A stretch of DNA of 39,812 bases from Phycisphaerae bacterium (lineage in GTDB: Bacteria; Planctomycetota; Phycisphaerae; UBA1845). The notes below the pieces were generated by a model that saw only the letters and a program-made list of their open reading frames with translations, ran no database searches and was not told where the DNA came from. The stretch is from the NCBI GenBank assembly GCA_013360585.1, contig JABWBH010000043.1, positions 1-39,812 of the forward strand, given 5' to 3'. Position 1 is the first letter of the stretch, and each line of letters begins with the position of its first letter. The translations under genes were made by a program, and so were the position numbers. Below, piece by piece: positions 15,435 to 24,291 of this stretch.

Positions 15435-17279
15435 TCAGCGGATCACCCACTCCTGGGGCATCATCGTGACCACGCCCTCGGCCTGGATGAGCTGGAGCTT
15501 CTTGACCGCCCGGATCAGCGCCGCCGCCCGGACCGGGTCGAGGGTCTGCGCCAAAGCGTGAACCTCGCGCACCAGCGGGGAATCCGCCGTGAACAGCGAC
15601 GCTCCGGCGCGGGACTCCGCGTATTCCTCGTCGTCGCCGCCCCCGAACATCATCTTGAACATGTTCGGCGCCTCGGGGTAGGTGCGCAGGTCGAAGTCTT
15701 CGAGGTTCGCTTTGTCGGCGGCGTACGCGACGGCGTCAGCCATCCCGCCGATCTGATCCACGAGCCCCAGCTTCAGCGCCTGCTCTCCGGTGAAGACGCG
15801 CCCGCCGGCAAGCTCGTCGATCGGTTTCGTCAGCTTCGAGCCGCGGTACTTCGTGACGTGTCCCTTGAAGATGTCGTAGATGTCATGCATGTACTTCGTC
15901 ATGCGGGCGCGTTCCTCGTCGTTCCAGATCGAGGCGCTGCTCATCATGCCCGCCATCTTCCCGCGCTGGTAGCCGTACCAGTTGATGCCGAGCTTGCTCC
16001 AGCCGCCGGTGGTGGCGAGCTTTCCGCCGATGACCCCGATCGACGCGGTGATGGTGGTGGCGTCGGCGAAGATGGCGTCCCCGGAGCAGGAGACGTAGTA
16101 CCCGCCGCTGCCGGCGACGTTGCCCATCGAAACGATGACGGGTTTGCCCTTCGCCTGCACACGCTTGACCGCGTCGAGGATGATCTCGCTGGCCAGCGCC
16201 GACCCGCCGGGCGAATCCACACGAAGCACGACGGCCTTGACCGACTCATGATCGGCGACCTTGTCGAGGGCCTTGCGGATCGTCGTGCTGTATGCGCCGT
16301 CGGAGCCGCCGAAGGGACTGTACTCGGCCTCGCCGGACTGGATCGCACCTTCCACGTAAACGATGGCGACGACCGGTTTGTTGGATTCCTCCGGTTCTTC
16401 GAGCATCATCTGAAAAATTTTACTCAGGAGGGTGAAAGGATCGGCGGGGATGTCGCCAAGCGCGTCCTTCTCCCCGTAATTCCTGCGGATTTCCACGCTT
16501 TCCCCGTACTTACTCTTCAGGCGGGCGATGAAGTCCTGGCGGTGCTCGACGGCGTCAATGACGCCGGCCTTGAGGGCGTCCTCGGCCGTGTAAGGTCCGC
16601 CGTCGATGAGCGCCTTGACCTTGTCCGGCGTGCTGCCGCGTCCCTGCGCGATCATGCCGACGAGACTGTCGTAGATGCTGTCGAAGAGCCAGTTCTCCAT
16701 CTTCTCGGCCGACTCGGACGGTCCGGTGCGCATGAACATCTCGCCGGCGCTCTTGAAGTCCCCGCATTGCAGGAAATCCGGGACGACCCCCATCTTGTCC
16801 AGCATTCCACGCAGATACGGCGACTCGCCGTAAATGCCGGTAAGCCAGACGTCGCCCGTCGGCGTAATCGAAATGTCCGACGCGCAGCTTGCGAGGGCGT
16901 ACTCCCCCGTCGCAATGCCGTCGGCATGAACGTACACCGGTTTGCCCGCGGCTTTGATTTTCTCGACGGACTTGCGCACCTCCTCCATCTGCGCCAGCCC
17001 GAGGGCGGCGTTCTCGACGTTGAGAATGACGGCGACGACGTTCTTGTCCTCTCGCGCGTCGCGCAGACGCACGAGGAGATCCTTGAACGACGAGGGCATC
17101 TCAGACGCGAAAAGCGGAGGCATCTCCTGCGGGACTTCGGTGATCGGTTTCGACAGGTCGACATGCGCGATCACCGACTGCCGCGCATGCGTGTCGGGCG
17201 CGGCGCCGCTGATGACCCCGAAAACAGCGCAGACGCCGAAAAACAACCTTGCTGATCTTGACTTGCTCCACCGATTCAT
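15435..17279 (-). CDS. sppA: Signal peptide peptidase SppA, long (67K) type
   Basis: Membrane-bound serine protease that degrades cleaved signal peptides at the outer face of the inner membrane. The 614-residue length indicates the tandem-domain 67K type. An N-terminal signal/anchor (LFFGVCAVFGVISGAA, about 13-27) is followed by an N-terminal crotonase-like domain carrying the general base Lys176 in CGDFKSAGEMF. The C-terminal domain has RVDSPGGSALASE and the nucleophile Ser391 in VAGSGGYYVSC. This Lys/Ser split across the two halves is the hallmark of the long form. The ATG at 17279 is preceded by GGAG with good spacing; an ATG at 17312 is less likely. A strong terminator follows. The C-terminal extension after about residue 540 is not conserved in families I know. 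Confidence 0.93.
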   Translation of the reverse strand: MNRWSKSRSARLFFGVCAVFGVISGAAPDTHARQSVIAHVDLSKPITEVPQEMPPLFASEMPSSFKDLLVRLRDAREDKNVVAVILNVENAALGLAQMEEVRKSVEKIKAAGKPVYVHADGIATGEYALASCASDISITPTGDVWLTGIYGESPYLRGMLDKMGVVPDFLQCGDFKSAGEMFMRTGPSESAEKMENWLFDSIYDSLVGMIAQGRGSTPDKVKALIDGGPYTAEDALKAGVIDAVEHRQDFIARLKSKYGESVEIRRNYGEKDALGDIPADPFTLLSKIFQMMLEEPEESNKPVVAIVYVEGAIQSGEAEYSPFGGSDGAYSTTIRKALDKVADHESVKAVVLRVDSPGGSALASEIILDAVKRVQAKGKPVIVSMGNVAGSGGYYVSCSGDAIFADATTITASIGVIGGKLATTGGWSKLGINWYGYQRGKMAGMMSSASIWNDEERARMTKYMHDIYDIFKGHVTKYRGSKLTKPIDELAGGRVFTGEQALKLGLVDQIGGMADAVAYAADKANLEDFDLRTYPEAPNMFKMMFGGGDDEEYAESRAGASLFTADSPLVREVHALAQTLDPVRAAALIRAVKKLQLIQAEGVVTMMPQEWVIR

Positions 17280-17455
17280 ACGTAGATCTCCAGCGTTCAG
17301 GACCCTTCTCACACCCGGATGACGATGAGTTCTTCACCGCCCGCACATGAATATTATCGTGCGACCGGAAGCACCGGTACGACCGTGGCCAAGTCACACA
17401 ACTCCCGACAGGCGCGCACAAATGACGCGGGCCGGGGCGGCGCATGCGCCGGGGG

Positions 17456-17971
17456 CTACTTCTTGCCCAGCGAGCGCTGGCGACCGAAAAACGCACGCAG
17501 GACCGCGGCGCAGTCGTCACGCAGGACGCCGCTGACCGTCTCGACCCGGTGATTCAGCCGCGGATCGGTCGGGATCGAGTAAAGCGAACCGCACGCGCCG
17601 CCCTTCAGATCCGCCGTGCCGAATACCAGGCGCGGCACGCGGGCGAGGACGATCGCCCCTGCACACATCGGGCAGGGCTCCAGCGTGACGTAAAGGGTGC
17701 AGCGCTCGAGCCTCCAGTCCCCGACGGATTCCGCAGCGGCGGAGAGCGCGATCATCTCGGCGTGGGCGGTGGGGTCTTTGAGGGTCTGGCGCTGGTTGAA
17801 CCCGCGCCCGATGATGCGACCGCCGTGGACGACGACCGCGCCCACCGGGACTTCGTCGGCCTCGAACGCCAGGTGCGCCAGGTCCAGCGCGACGCGCATG
17901 AAACGCTCGTCCGTGCCCGGATCGGGCGCGTCATCACGCAGATTGACGGAGATGTCCGGTATTTCACTCAT
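17456..17971 (-). CDS. tadA: tRNA-specific adenosine deaminase
   Basis: Converts adenosine-34 of tRNA-Arg(ACG) to inosine; a zinc enzyme of the cytidine deaminase fold. The 171-residue protein has the zinc-binding and catalytic motif HAE at 70-72 ([11 protein letters not shown]) and the Cys pair PCPMC at 100 and 103. The family stretch [19 protein letters not shown] and the C-terminal [18 protein letters not shown] are clear. The ATG at 17971 gives a protein of normal length; frames extending further upstream encode unrelated Arg-rich sequence. No clear Shine-Dalgarno sequence. It is divergent from the methyltransferase gene at 18131, with 159 bp between. Confidence 0.93.
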   Translation of the reverse strand: MSEIPDISVNLRDDAPDPGTDERFMRVALDLAHLAFEADEVPVGAVVVHGGRIIGRGFNQRQTLKDPTAHAEMIALSAAAESVGDWRLERCTLYVTLEPCPMCAGAIVLARVPRLVFGTADLKGGACGSLYSIPTDPRLNHRVETVSGVLRDDCAAVLRAFFGRQRSLGKK

Positions 17972-18130
17972 ATTGCAAGACCGCCGCTTCCGGCGGCTTC
18001 CAGGGCGGGACGGAATCATACAGGAATATGCGAGATGCCGCAGCGAAGCGCAGGTCAACCTCGAAAAAAGGACGGGGAGCGGTTCAACGACGGCCCGGCG
18101 CGGCTTGTGTTTGACGGCGGGGCCGGTGTA

Positions 18131-18835
18131 ATGAGCGATGCGGCGGATGAAACCGGCGGGCCGCGCGCGGAGGGCGACGGCGTGGGTCATACACTCGGGT
18201 TCGTCAGGCAGTTCATCTCGAATCCTCACTCGGTCGGCGCGATCGCCCCGAGCAGCCGCGTGCTCGCCCGAGCGCTGTGCGAGCCGTATCAGGCTTCGCA
18301 GCCGCCGGTTTCGGTGCTCGAAGTCGGCGCGGGAACCGGGGCGGTGACGAAGTACATCGGGAGCGTGCTTCGCGCCGGCGACACCCTCGACATCTGCGAG
18401 ATCTCGCCGGCGTTCACGGATCTGCTGCGTCGCAACGTGCTGACGACCCCCGCTTTCTCAGGCCCGGCGGCGGCAGGCCGCGTGCGATTGCTGGAGGGCC
18501 CGGTCCAGGACGTCATCGGAGACCGCAAGTATCACTTCATCATCTCCGGACTGCCGCTGACGATCTTCACCGTCGAGCAGGTCAGCCGGATTCTTGACGC
18601 GTTGCGCCGCAGCCTGCACCCGGGCGGCGTCTTCAGTTACTTCGAGTACATCGGGCTGCGGAAGCTGTCCGGCGCCTTGATGACCGGGCGGGAGCGCCGC
18701 CGCGCCCGGGAAGTCTCGAAGTTCCTGACGACGAACATTGCCGCTTATCAGTTCCAGCGCCGGACGGTGCTCATCAATCTTCCGCCGGCCTACGCGCGAC
18801 ATTGGCGCTTCGACGACGGCGCGACCGCAGCGTAA
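18131..18835 (+). CDS. Phospholipid N-methyltransferase-like SAM methyltransferase
   Basis: A 234-residue protein. [26 protein letters not shown] at its start, then the SAM-binding motif [16 protein letters not shown] and acidic motif II ([10 protein letters not shown]), match the PmtA-type group that methylates phosphatidylethanolamine, and also the related KsgA-like fold. [20 protein letters not shown] replaces the usual NPPY-like motif IV with SGLPL, as in Pmt[13 protein letters not shown] fits the C-terminal part of that group. The ATG at 18131 gives the usual length, whereas the open frame upstream is a shadow of tadA. Lipid substrate is inferred from family resemblance, not proven. It is convergent with the hypothetical gene that ends at 18879. 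Confidence 0.72.
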   Translation: MSDAADETGGPRAEGDGVGHTLGFVRQFISNPHSVGAIAPSSRVLARALCEPYQASQPPVSVLEVGAGTGAVTKYIGSVLRAGDTLDICEISPAFTDLLRRNVLTTPAFSGPAAAGRVRLLEGPVQDVIGDRKYHFIISGLPLTIFTVEQVSRILDALRRSLHPGGVFSYFEYIGLRKLSGALMTGRERRRAREVSKFLTTNIAAYQFQRRTVLINLPPAYARHWRFDDGATAA

Positions 18836-18878
18836 GCACTGACGCCTGCGCCGGTAAAGGCGCACCGCGATCGCCCGC

Positions 18879-19418
18879 TCAATCCGACTGGGGCGGAAGC
18901 GGGTCCGGGTTCGCCGCACGCGCGCGATGCCCGCGAATCTCGACCACCCAGTCTTCAGACGTGCCTAGTTCGCCTCCGGCGTGGTCCGCGAGTTCGACTT
19001 TCGTCAACTGTTCCGTGATCACGAGGGTGTCCTTCGCCTTCAGATACTTGTCGTACCAGAGGAACATCGGGGTGGATTCAAACCCTTTTTTCCAGAGCTT
19101 GATCGAAAACGTCTCGACGTAGTAATCATGCTCCTCGGTGATGCTGAAGCTCATGCGGACCTTGCCGTCCGGGAGCGGTTCGAAGCTGAGGTCGCAATGC
19201 AGGACCGGAGGGACGGCAGGCTCCTCGCCGGGCAGGTCGCGGGCGGCAAGGATGCTTTTTGTCTTCTCGATTTCGGGATCGACCGGCTCAATGACGTCGT
19301 CTTCCTCGACGACCGCCCCGTTGTCGCCGACGTCGCCGGAGGGTTTCTTCTGCGTCAAGGCGTAGATCGCCACGCCGGCGAGAATCACAAGAAGCACATA
19401 AAGCAGCGGCCGTCCCAT
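18879..19418 (-). CDS. Membrane-anchored hypothetical protein
   Basis: A 179-residue protein of unknown function. It begins with a single hydrophobic helix (LLYVLLVILAGVAIYAL, about 4-20) followed by a charged linker (DNGAVVEEDDVIEPVDPEIEK) and a globular part with aromatic strands (DGKVRMSFSI, DYYVETFSIKLWKK, PMFLWYDKYL), perhaps a small beta-sandwich outside the membrane. The ATG at 19418 has an ideal AGGAG 7 bases upstream. It lies 91 bp downstream of pyrC on the same strand and could be co-transcribed. I recognise no family. Confidence 0.6.
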   Translation of the reverse strand: MGRPLLYVLLVILAGVAIYALTQKKPSGDVGDNGAVVEEDDVIEPVDPEIEKTKSILAARDLPGEEPAVPPVLHCDLSFEPLPDGKVRMSFSITEEHDYYVETFSIKLWKKGFESTPMFLWYDKYLKAKDTLVITEQLTKVELADHAGGELGTSEDWVVEIRGHRARAANPDPLPPQSD

Positions 19419-19509
19419 CGATGCTCTCCTGTCCGCGGCGCAGCCCCGATTCCGCTCCGGGTTCCGCACTTCCGCGGCAGCGCATTGTAATGCACCCACG
19501 TCGAAAGCT

Positions 19510-20910
19510 CTACTTCCCGCGCGGACCTTCAGCGGACGTCTCAATGCGGCGCGCCACGCGTCGCCCGACGATCGTAAGCACGGCCCGTCCGGTCAACCAC
19601 CAGCCCAGAAAAGGGGTGTTGAAGCTTCGTGAGTGCAGGGCGGTCGGCTCCACTTTCCACGTCGCCGCGGGGTCGAGCAGCGTGAGGTTCGCCGGTTGCC
19701 GCGGCGCCACCGCGTGAAGGCGGCGACCGAGAACACGCATCGGCCCTTCGGTAAACCACCGGACCAGCGCCGCCCAGTCCGCCAGGCCCGTCTCGATCAT
19801 CGCCCGCGCAACCAGCGGCACGGCCGTCTCAAGCCCGATCAGGCCCGGCGGCGCCTGCAACATGCCTCGGGCCTTCTCCTCCGCCGTGTGCGGCGCGTGA
19901 TCCGTGGCGACGCAGTCGATCGTCCCGTCGAGCAGTCCGCGGCGGCAGGCCTCCACATCGGCGGCGGTGCGCAGCGGCGGATGCATCTTTGCGTTCGTGT
20001 CACCGGCGTCGCAGGCTTCGTCGGTCAGGAGGAGATGATGCGGCGTCACTTCCGCGGTGACGGGAAGACCGTCCTCCTTCGCGCGCCGCACCAGTTCCAC
20101 ACCGGTCGCCGTCGAGAGATGCGCGACGTGATACCGGGCCCGAATCCCGCGGCACAGGCGAAGATCCCGCTCGATCATTGCATCCTCCGACTGCGGATCA
20201 AGCCCCGGCCAGCCGCGACGCGCTGCTACGGCGCCCTTGTTCAGCACGCCGCCGGCGGACAGCGCGCGGTACTCACAATGCTGGATCAACACCGCACCGA
20301 CGTCGCGCGCCCGGCGGAAGGCGTCCGCCATCACTGCGTCGTCCTCGACGCCGACGCCGTCGTCGGAGAACGCCACCGCGCCCGCGGTCAGCAGCGAGGC
20401 GAAATCAGCGGGAACGCGGCCCTCCCGGCCGACCGTGATGGCGGCGATCGGACCGACCTCGCAAGCGTCTTCCTGTGCGGCGCGATCGAGCGCGTAGCGC
20501 ACGCCTTCGATCGAGTCCACCGCGGGCTTCGTGTTCGGCATCGGAGCGACGAAGGTGAACCCGCCGGCGGCCGCCGCACGACAGCCCGTGCCGATCGTCT
20601 CCTTGTGCTCGAAACCCGGCTCGCGGAGGTGAACGTGGATGTCGGCAAGACCGGGACAGAGGATCAGGCCGCGAGCGTCGATCTTAAGGCGTGACGATCG
20701 GGCTTCAGTTTCACGACCGGAGTCTGAGACTTCAGAATTCAACCCTTCCTGCGCAGACCGGCGGTGTTCTTCCGCGGTATGCACGGGGGTGACCGTCTCG
20801 ATGACCCCGCGGCGCACGACGACGTCGGCGACGGCGTCAAGGCGCGCAAGCGGGTCGATCACACGCACCCCGAGGAGTGAGATTTCGTCGAAGCGCTCGA
20901 TCCTGATCAT
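19510..20910 (-). CDS. pyrC: Dihydroorotase, class I
   Basis: Zinc amidohydrolase that interconverts carbamoyl-aspartate and dihydroorotate in pyrimidine synthesis. The 466-residue protein has the metal-binding DIHVHLREPGFEHKE, the SDDGVGV loop, HCEYRALS and H..HLST stretches and the catalytic Asp in CVATDHAPHTAEEK, all typical of the class I (multifunctional-type) enzyme. Between strand 1 and the HVH motif, residues about 50-72 form an extra polar segment not expected in the family; its DNA (20700-20748) is less GC-rich and looks like degenerate heptamers. The ATG at 20910 overlaps the stop of the zinc-ribbon gene as ATGA, so translation is coupled. The N-terminal ~12 residues before the first conserved strand are also slightly long. 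Confidence 0.92.
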   Translation of the reverse strand: MIRIERFDEISLLGVRVIDPLARLDAVADVVVRRGVIETVTPVHTAEEHRRSAQEGLNSEVSDSGRETEARSSRLKIDARGLILCPGLADIHVHLREPGFEHKETIGTGCRAAAAGGFTFVAPMPNTKPAVDSIEGVRYALDRAAQEDACEVGPIAAITVGREGRVPADFASLLTAGAVAFSDDGVGVEDDAVMADAFRRARDVGAVLIQHCEYRALSAGGVLNKGAVAARRGWPGLDPQSEDAMIERDLRLCRGIRARYHVAHLSTATGVELVRRAKEDGLPVTAEVTPHHLLLTDEACDAGDTNAKMHPPLRTAADVEACRRGLLDGTIDCVATDHAPHTAEEKARGMLQAPPGLIGLETAVPLVARAMIETGLADWAALVRWFTEGPMRVLGRRLHAVAPRQPANLTLLDPAATWKVEPTALHSRSFNTPFLGWWLTGRAVLTIVGRRVARRIETSAEGPRGK

Positions 20911-21158
20911 GACGATCGTCCGCTGTGCTGCGCGCCTGGAACAGACACAGGATCGCCGGCGCTTGCGACGCTGCGCCGATCCTGGGGCAGGAAATTGTCC
21001 TCGCAGCTTTCCACGTAACCGCACCGATCGCACAAGGACTTGCACTGGCGGCGCAACAGGACGCCTCCGCCGCACAGGGGGCAGGTCACGGGCCGAAGGA
21101 TGCCGCCTTCGCTCCAGCCTCCTCCGGTCTCCGCCCTTCCTTTGTTCGTCGCGGACAT
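20907..21158 (-). CDS. Small zinc-ribbon protein coupled to pyrC
   Basis: An 83-residue protein. The core CPLCGGGVLLRRQCKSLCDRC, followed by GYVESCEDNF, has four Cys in C..C / C..C arrangement plus a fifth Cys, a rubredoxin-like zinc ribbon I have seen as a short conserved hypothetical in planctomycetes. The C-terminal ~30 residues are Ser/Arg-rich and poorly structured. It overlaps pyrC by 4 bases (ATGA), which implies co-translation and perhaps a link to pyrimidine synthesis, though that is only inferred from position. The start ATG at 21158 has a weak ribosome-binding site. Function unknown. Confidence 0.65.
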   Translation of the reverse strand: MSATNKGRAETGGGWSEGGILRPVTCPLCGGGVLLRRQCKSLCDRCGYVESCEDNFLPQDRRSVASAGDPVSVPGAQHSGRSS

Positions 21159-21242
21159 GCGTCTAACCTAGGTTCGGAATCGGACCGTCGCAAGACCGCA
21201 TCGCGCCGTCATCATACCCCGGAGAACCCGAAGCTGATGAAC

Positions 21243-21272
21243 AAAAAAGCCGCGCCGAACAAGCGGCGCGGC
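21243..21272 (-). terminator. Intrinsic terminator of the gene ending at 21319
   Basis: The arms GCCGCGCCG (21249-21257) and CGGCGCGGC (21264-21272) form a perfect 9-bp stem with a 6-base loop, followed on the minus strand by six T. It sits about 47 bp after the stop codon. It shares the upstream 9-mer CTGAGCATC with the terminator at 15075. Confidence 0.9.
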
Positions 21273-21318
21273 CGATGCTCAGAGAACCCCCCGGTGTTCA
21301 CCGTCGGCGGCTGGGCGA

Positions 21319-22455
21319 TCAATCCTTTTTCTTGCGTTTGCCGCCGCCCGACTTGGCTTCGCCCTCCGGTTTCTCCGGAGCGGCGCCGCCGGATGAGGCT
21401 TCGGGTTGGGCCGGCTTGGCCGCAGGCGCCGGCTTGGCAGCGGACGCATCTCCCGGCTTCGCCGTCTGAGGCGTCGGGCGGTTCTTCCCGAGAGTTGCCT
21501 CGTAAGCCGGTCGCTGCTCCGCACGAAGCTGCGCCTCAAGGCGCGACACCAGGTCTTCATACAACTGCTCGATCGGCTCGATCAGGGCACGCTCCTGCTC
21601 TTCGAGAGCCTTCTGCTTCACGGCGTCGCCTTCGATCAAGGCCTTGCGGATCTCGGCGGCAAGCTTCTGACGCTCCGCTTTCTGCTGGTTCGTATACGCT
21701 TCAAACTTGGCCAGTATCTCAGTGAGCACGGATCGCGCCGCCGTCGTTTGACCCTCATCCAACTGGCAGACCTTGATGAACTCGTCCGTGAACGCCGTGA
21801 AGCGATCCTTGTTGGCCGCATCCTGCTGGAGCGGCGAGGTGGACGGCGACGGACGCGGCGGCTTCGGCGGTTCGTTCGGATCCTTCGCCTGCGGCGCCGG
21901 CGGGAAGAGGCTGCCGCTTTCGGCTTTGCCCTCCTTCCACTCCTTGAAGCGCCCGTCCACGAAGGGGAACTGGCTTTCTACCATCATTTTGTAGTCGTAG
22001 TCATGCTTGACCTTCTGCTCGTCGGTGAGAATCCCGCGCCACGCGTTGTTCCCGTCGATGATCGCCTGTTTCGCCTTCTCGAAGAGCGGCACCGCCGCCT
22101 CGGCGATCCGCTTCGCCGCAGCGGCGTCGGGAGTCTCGCCGTTCATCTGGTAGTGCATCAGCTCGCGCAGGATCGGCCACGCTTCGCGCTGATGCTCCTG
22201 AAGAAACTTCCGCACGCGCGTCCCGAGCAGATCGCGCGTGAAGACGGCCTGATCCTCCGACAGATTGTACCGGACGGTCAGGTTCTTCGTGATCGTGTCG
22301 AGAATCTTCTCCAGCCCGAGCATGTCGTCGCCGGACGCGGGAGCCGCCTTGTCCTTCGACGCAGCGTCGCTTTGAGCAACCACTGTCGGCGACGCGGAGA
22401 ATCCCGTCGCCGCGACCAGAATCATGATCCACAGCTTGCTTGATCGAAACATCAT
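21319..22455 (-). CDS. Secreted helical, Lys/Glu-rich hypothetical protein
   Basis: A 378-residue protein with a signal peptide (SSKLWIMILVAATGFSASPTVVAQ). The body is mostly charged helix, including LSEDQAVFTRDLLGTRVRKFLQEH, ILTDEQKVKHDYDYKMM and repeated FEAYTNQQKAERQKLAAEIRK segments. The paired (L)(S/T)..Q motifs recall the LTxxQ unit of Spy/CpxP-type periplasmic proteins, arranged in two copies. A Pro-rich linker (about 225-245) splits two helical halves. The C-terminus (from about 335) is Ala/Pro/Lys-rich and ends GGGKRKKKD, as in cell-wall or nucleic-acid contacting tails. The start at 22455 follows GAGG with 6-base spacing; 22452 is equally possible. It has a dedicated terminator. Possible periplasmic chaperone; unproven. 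Confidence 0.6.
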   Translation of the reverse strand: MMFRSSKLWIMILVAATGFSASPTVVAQSDAASKDKAAPASGDDMLGLEKILDTITKNLTVRYNLSEDQAVFTRDLLGTRVRKFLQEHQREAWPILRELMHYQMNGETPDAAAAKRIAEAAVPLFEKAKQAIIDGNNAWRGILTDEQKVKHDYDYKMMVESQFPFVDGRFKEWKEGKAESGSLFPPAPQAKDPNEPPKPPRPSPSTSPLQQDAANKDRFTAFTDEFIKVCQLDEGQTTAARSVLTEILAKFEAYTNQQKAERQKLAAEIRKALIEGDAVKQKALEEQERALIEPIEQLYEDLVSRLEAQLRAEQRPAYEATLGKNRPTPQTAKPGDASAAKPAPAAKPAQPEASSGGAAPEKPEGEAKSGGGKRKKKD

Positions 22456-22794
22456 TACGTGCCTCATGCCCATCAGGGGAGTGCCCGACCCCTCGGTATG
22501 CGGGAAGTCGGGGTTGCCATCATTCCGGCGCCCACCGACGAACAACCGCCCAGCCGGGACGTTCCGGCGGCGTCCTTCGGCCTGCCGTGCCTTACTTCAA
22601 GAATTATACATCGCACCGCCTGTCCGGGTTGCGACCTGAGCTTAGCCCGAGAACCGCATGACGCGCCGGCGGGAGAACCGCATGACTCGAAAAGGACCAC
22701 TTCGCTGATCTGAAAAAAGAAAAAAGCGAGAAAAGGGCGCGAAATGACCGCTGACAACCAACGCGGCTTTTATTGACAAACTAAAGCCGGGCTT
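22456..22794. other. Intergenic region with a 14-bp direct repeat
   Basis: No gene seen. GAGAACCGCATGAC occurs at 22649-22662 and again at 22673-22686. On the minus strand an extended T-rich run (about 22710-22728) lies after the TPR gene, suggesting a weak terminator, but no strong stem precedes it. Confidence 0.5.
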
Positions 22795-24129
22795 TCAAGC
22801 TTGTTTGCGAAACGGACGGATCGCCCGGCGTAAGAACGATCGAAGCGGATACCAGATCAGCTTGCGCCGAAGCCGTCGGATGCCCGGATCTTCGGGCGCC
22901 AACTCCGCAGCCTTCCGCAGCGCCTGCCGCGCGCTGCGCCAATGACCGAGCTGCATGTGTCCAAGAGCGGCAAAACGCAGCGCCTCTGCGCACTTGTCGT
23001 CAAACTCGACGGCGAGCAGGCAGTGCCTGAGCCCGGCGTCATGCATGCCCAGCCGGTACTGACAGATGCCCAGGTTGATGTGCGCGGCGACGAGCTTGCC
23101 GTCGATCGACAGGAGCTTCTGATACGTGGTCGCAGCGAGGTCGAAGCGGTTCAGGTTGAAGTAACAACTCGCCAGACACGCCAGAAGAACCTTATCCTCC
23201 GGCGCCTCGCGCAGCGCCACGCGAAGATGGCGCAGGGCCGGCTTGAGCTTCCCGAGTTGCGCCAAAGTGCGGCCGATGTGGTTGTGAATCCCGGGCAGAC
23301 GGTCGTCCAGTGCGAGCGCCCGCTGAAAGCATCGCAGCGCCCGCGAGTATTTCTGCGTCTCGAAGCAGATGCCGCCCAGCAGAAGGTGCGCCCGGGGTTC
23401 ATCCGGCTCAAGCTCGATCGCCTGAGTCAATTTCGTGATCGCGGCATCGGGGTCGCCCGCCTCGTACGCCGCCTCTGCCATCTCGACGAGAAGCTCGACG
23501 TTACCCGCGTCATTGCGGTATTCCTCAAGGTACTCGCGGCGGGCGGCATCATGTTGACCTTGCGCACGCAACGCCCGCGCAATGCGCGTCCGCACCTCGG
23601 GATATTCCGGATGCAGCGCGAGCGTCTGACGCCAGCAGCGGATCGCCTGCTCGTATTGGGCGCGCATCGCCAGCGAAGCGCCAAGGTGAAAGAAGCAGTG
23701 CGGACATCGCTCGTCCAACTGCTGCGCAAGATAAAACATCTCCTCGGCCTGCTCATGCCGACCGAGTTCGGCGTAGACGGCGATGCGGTGGCAGTACGCC
23801 GGCTCGAAGTCGCGGTCGATCTGCCCGACGCGGTCGAACACCTGCAGCGCCGCCGCGAAACGCCCCAGCGCCATCCGCGCCGTGCCCAGCGCCATCAGCA
23901 GATCCTTGTCCGAAGGATCCAGCTCCACCGCACGCTCGAACGCCGACGCCGCCTGATCCGACCGGTCCATCTGCTGGAGCACGAACCCCCGGTGTGCGTG
24001 CCACGGCGCGTTGTTGGGATTGATGGCGATCGCCGCGTCGAGCTCCGCCAGCGCTTCATCCCACTGCTGGGATTCAGCAAGTTGCTGGGCCCGCTCAACG
24101 CGTTGTTCGGCCTCGAGCCAGTCGTTCAT
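22795..24129 (-). CDS. Tetratricopeptide repeat protein
   Basis: A 444-residue protein made almost wholly of 34-residue TPR units, about eleven in number, e.g. AWHAHRGFVLQ-like, AHLLLGGICFETQKYSRALRCFQRALALD and HINLGICQYRLGMHDAGLRHC. No signal peptide or membrane helix, so probably cytoplasmic. TPR arrays hold protein complexes; the partner is unknown. The C-terminus ends in a basic stretch (RRKLIWYPLRSFLRRAIRPFRKQA) which could contact the membrane surface. The ATG at 24129 follows GGGAAGG with 7-base spacing. It is divergent from the phosphoesterase gene, with 162 bp between. Confidence 0.8.
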   Translation of the reverse strand: MNDWLEAEQRVERAQQLAESQQWDEALAELDAAIAINPNNAPWHAHRGFVLQQMDRSDQAASAFERAVELDPSDKDLLMALGTARMALGRFAAALQVFDRVGQIDRDFEPAYCHRIAVYAELGRHEQAEEMFYLAQQLDERCPHCFFHLGASLAMRAQYEQAIRCWRQTLALHPEYPEVRTRIARALRAQGQHDAARREYLEEYRNDAGNVELLVEMAEAAYEAGDPDAAITKLTQAIELEPDEPRAHLLLGGICFETQKYSRALRCFQRALALDDRLPGIHNHIGRTLAQLGKLKPALRHLRVALREAPEDKVLLACLASCYFNLNRFDLAATTYQKLLSIDGKLVAAHINLGICQYRLGMHDAGLRHCLLAVEFDDKCAEALRFAALGHMQLGHWRSARQALRKAAELAPEDPGIRRLRRKLIWYPLRSFLRRAIRPFRKQA

Positions 24130-24291
24130 CGACGAACCTTCCCGCCCGACGCCGGGCGACGCGCTTTTCTCAAGCCACCTGTTATTGTATTCCCTCGGCG
24201 GACGCCGGGCAACTCGCCGGCGCCCGTCAGGTCTCAACCGGCAAGCCGGCGGGGCAAGGTTCCCGACCGGGGGATCGCCCGGATCCGACGC

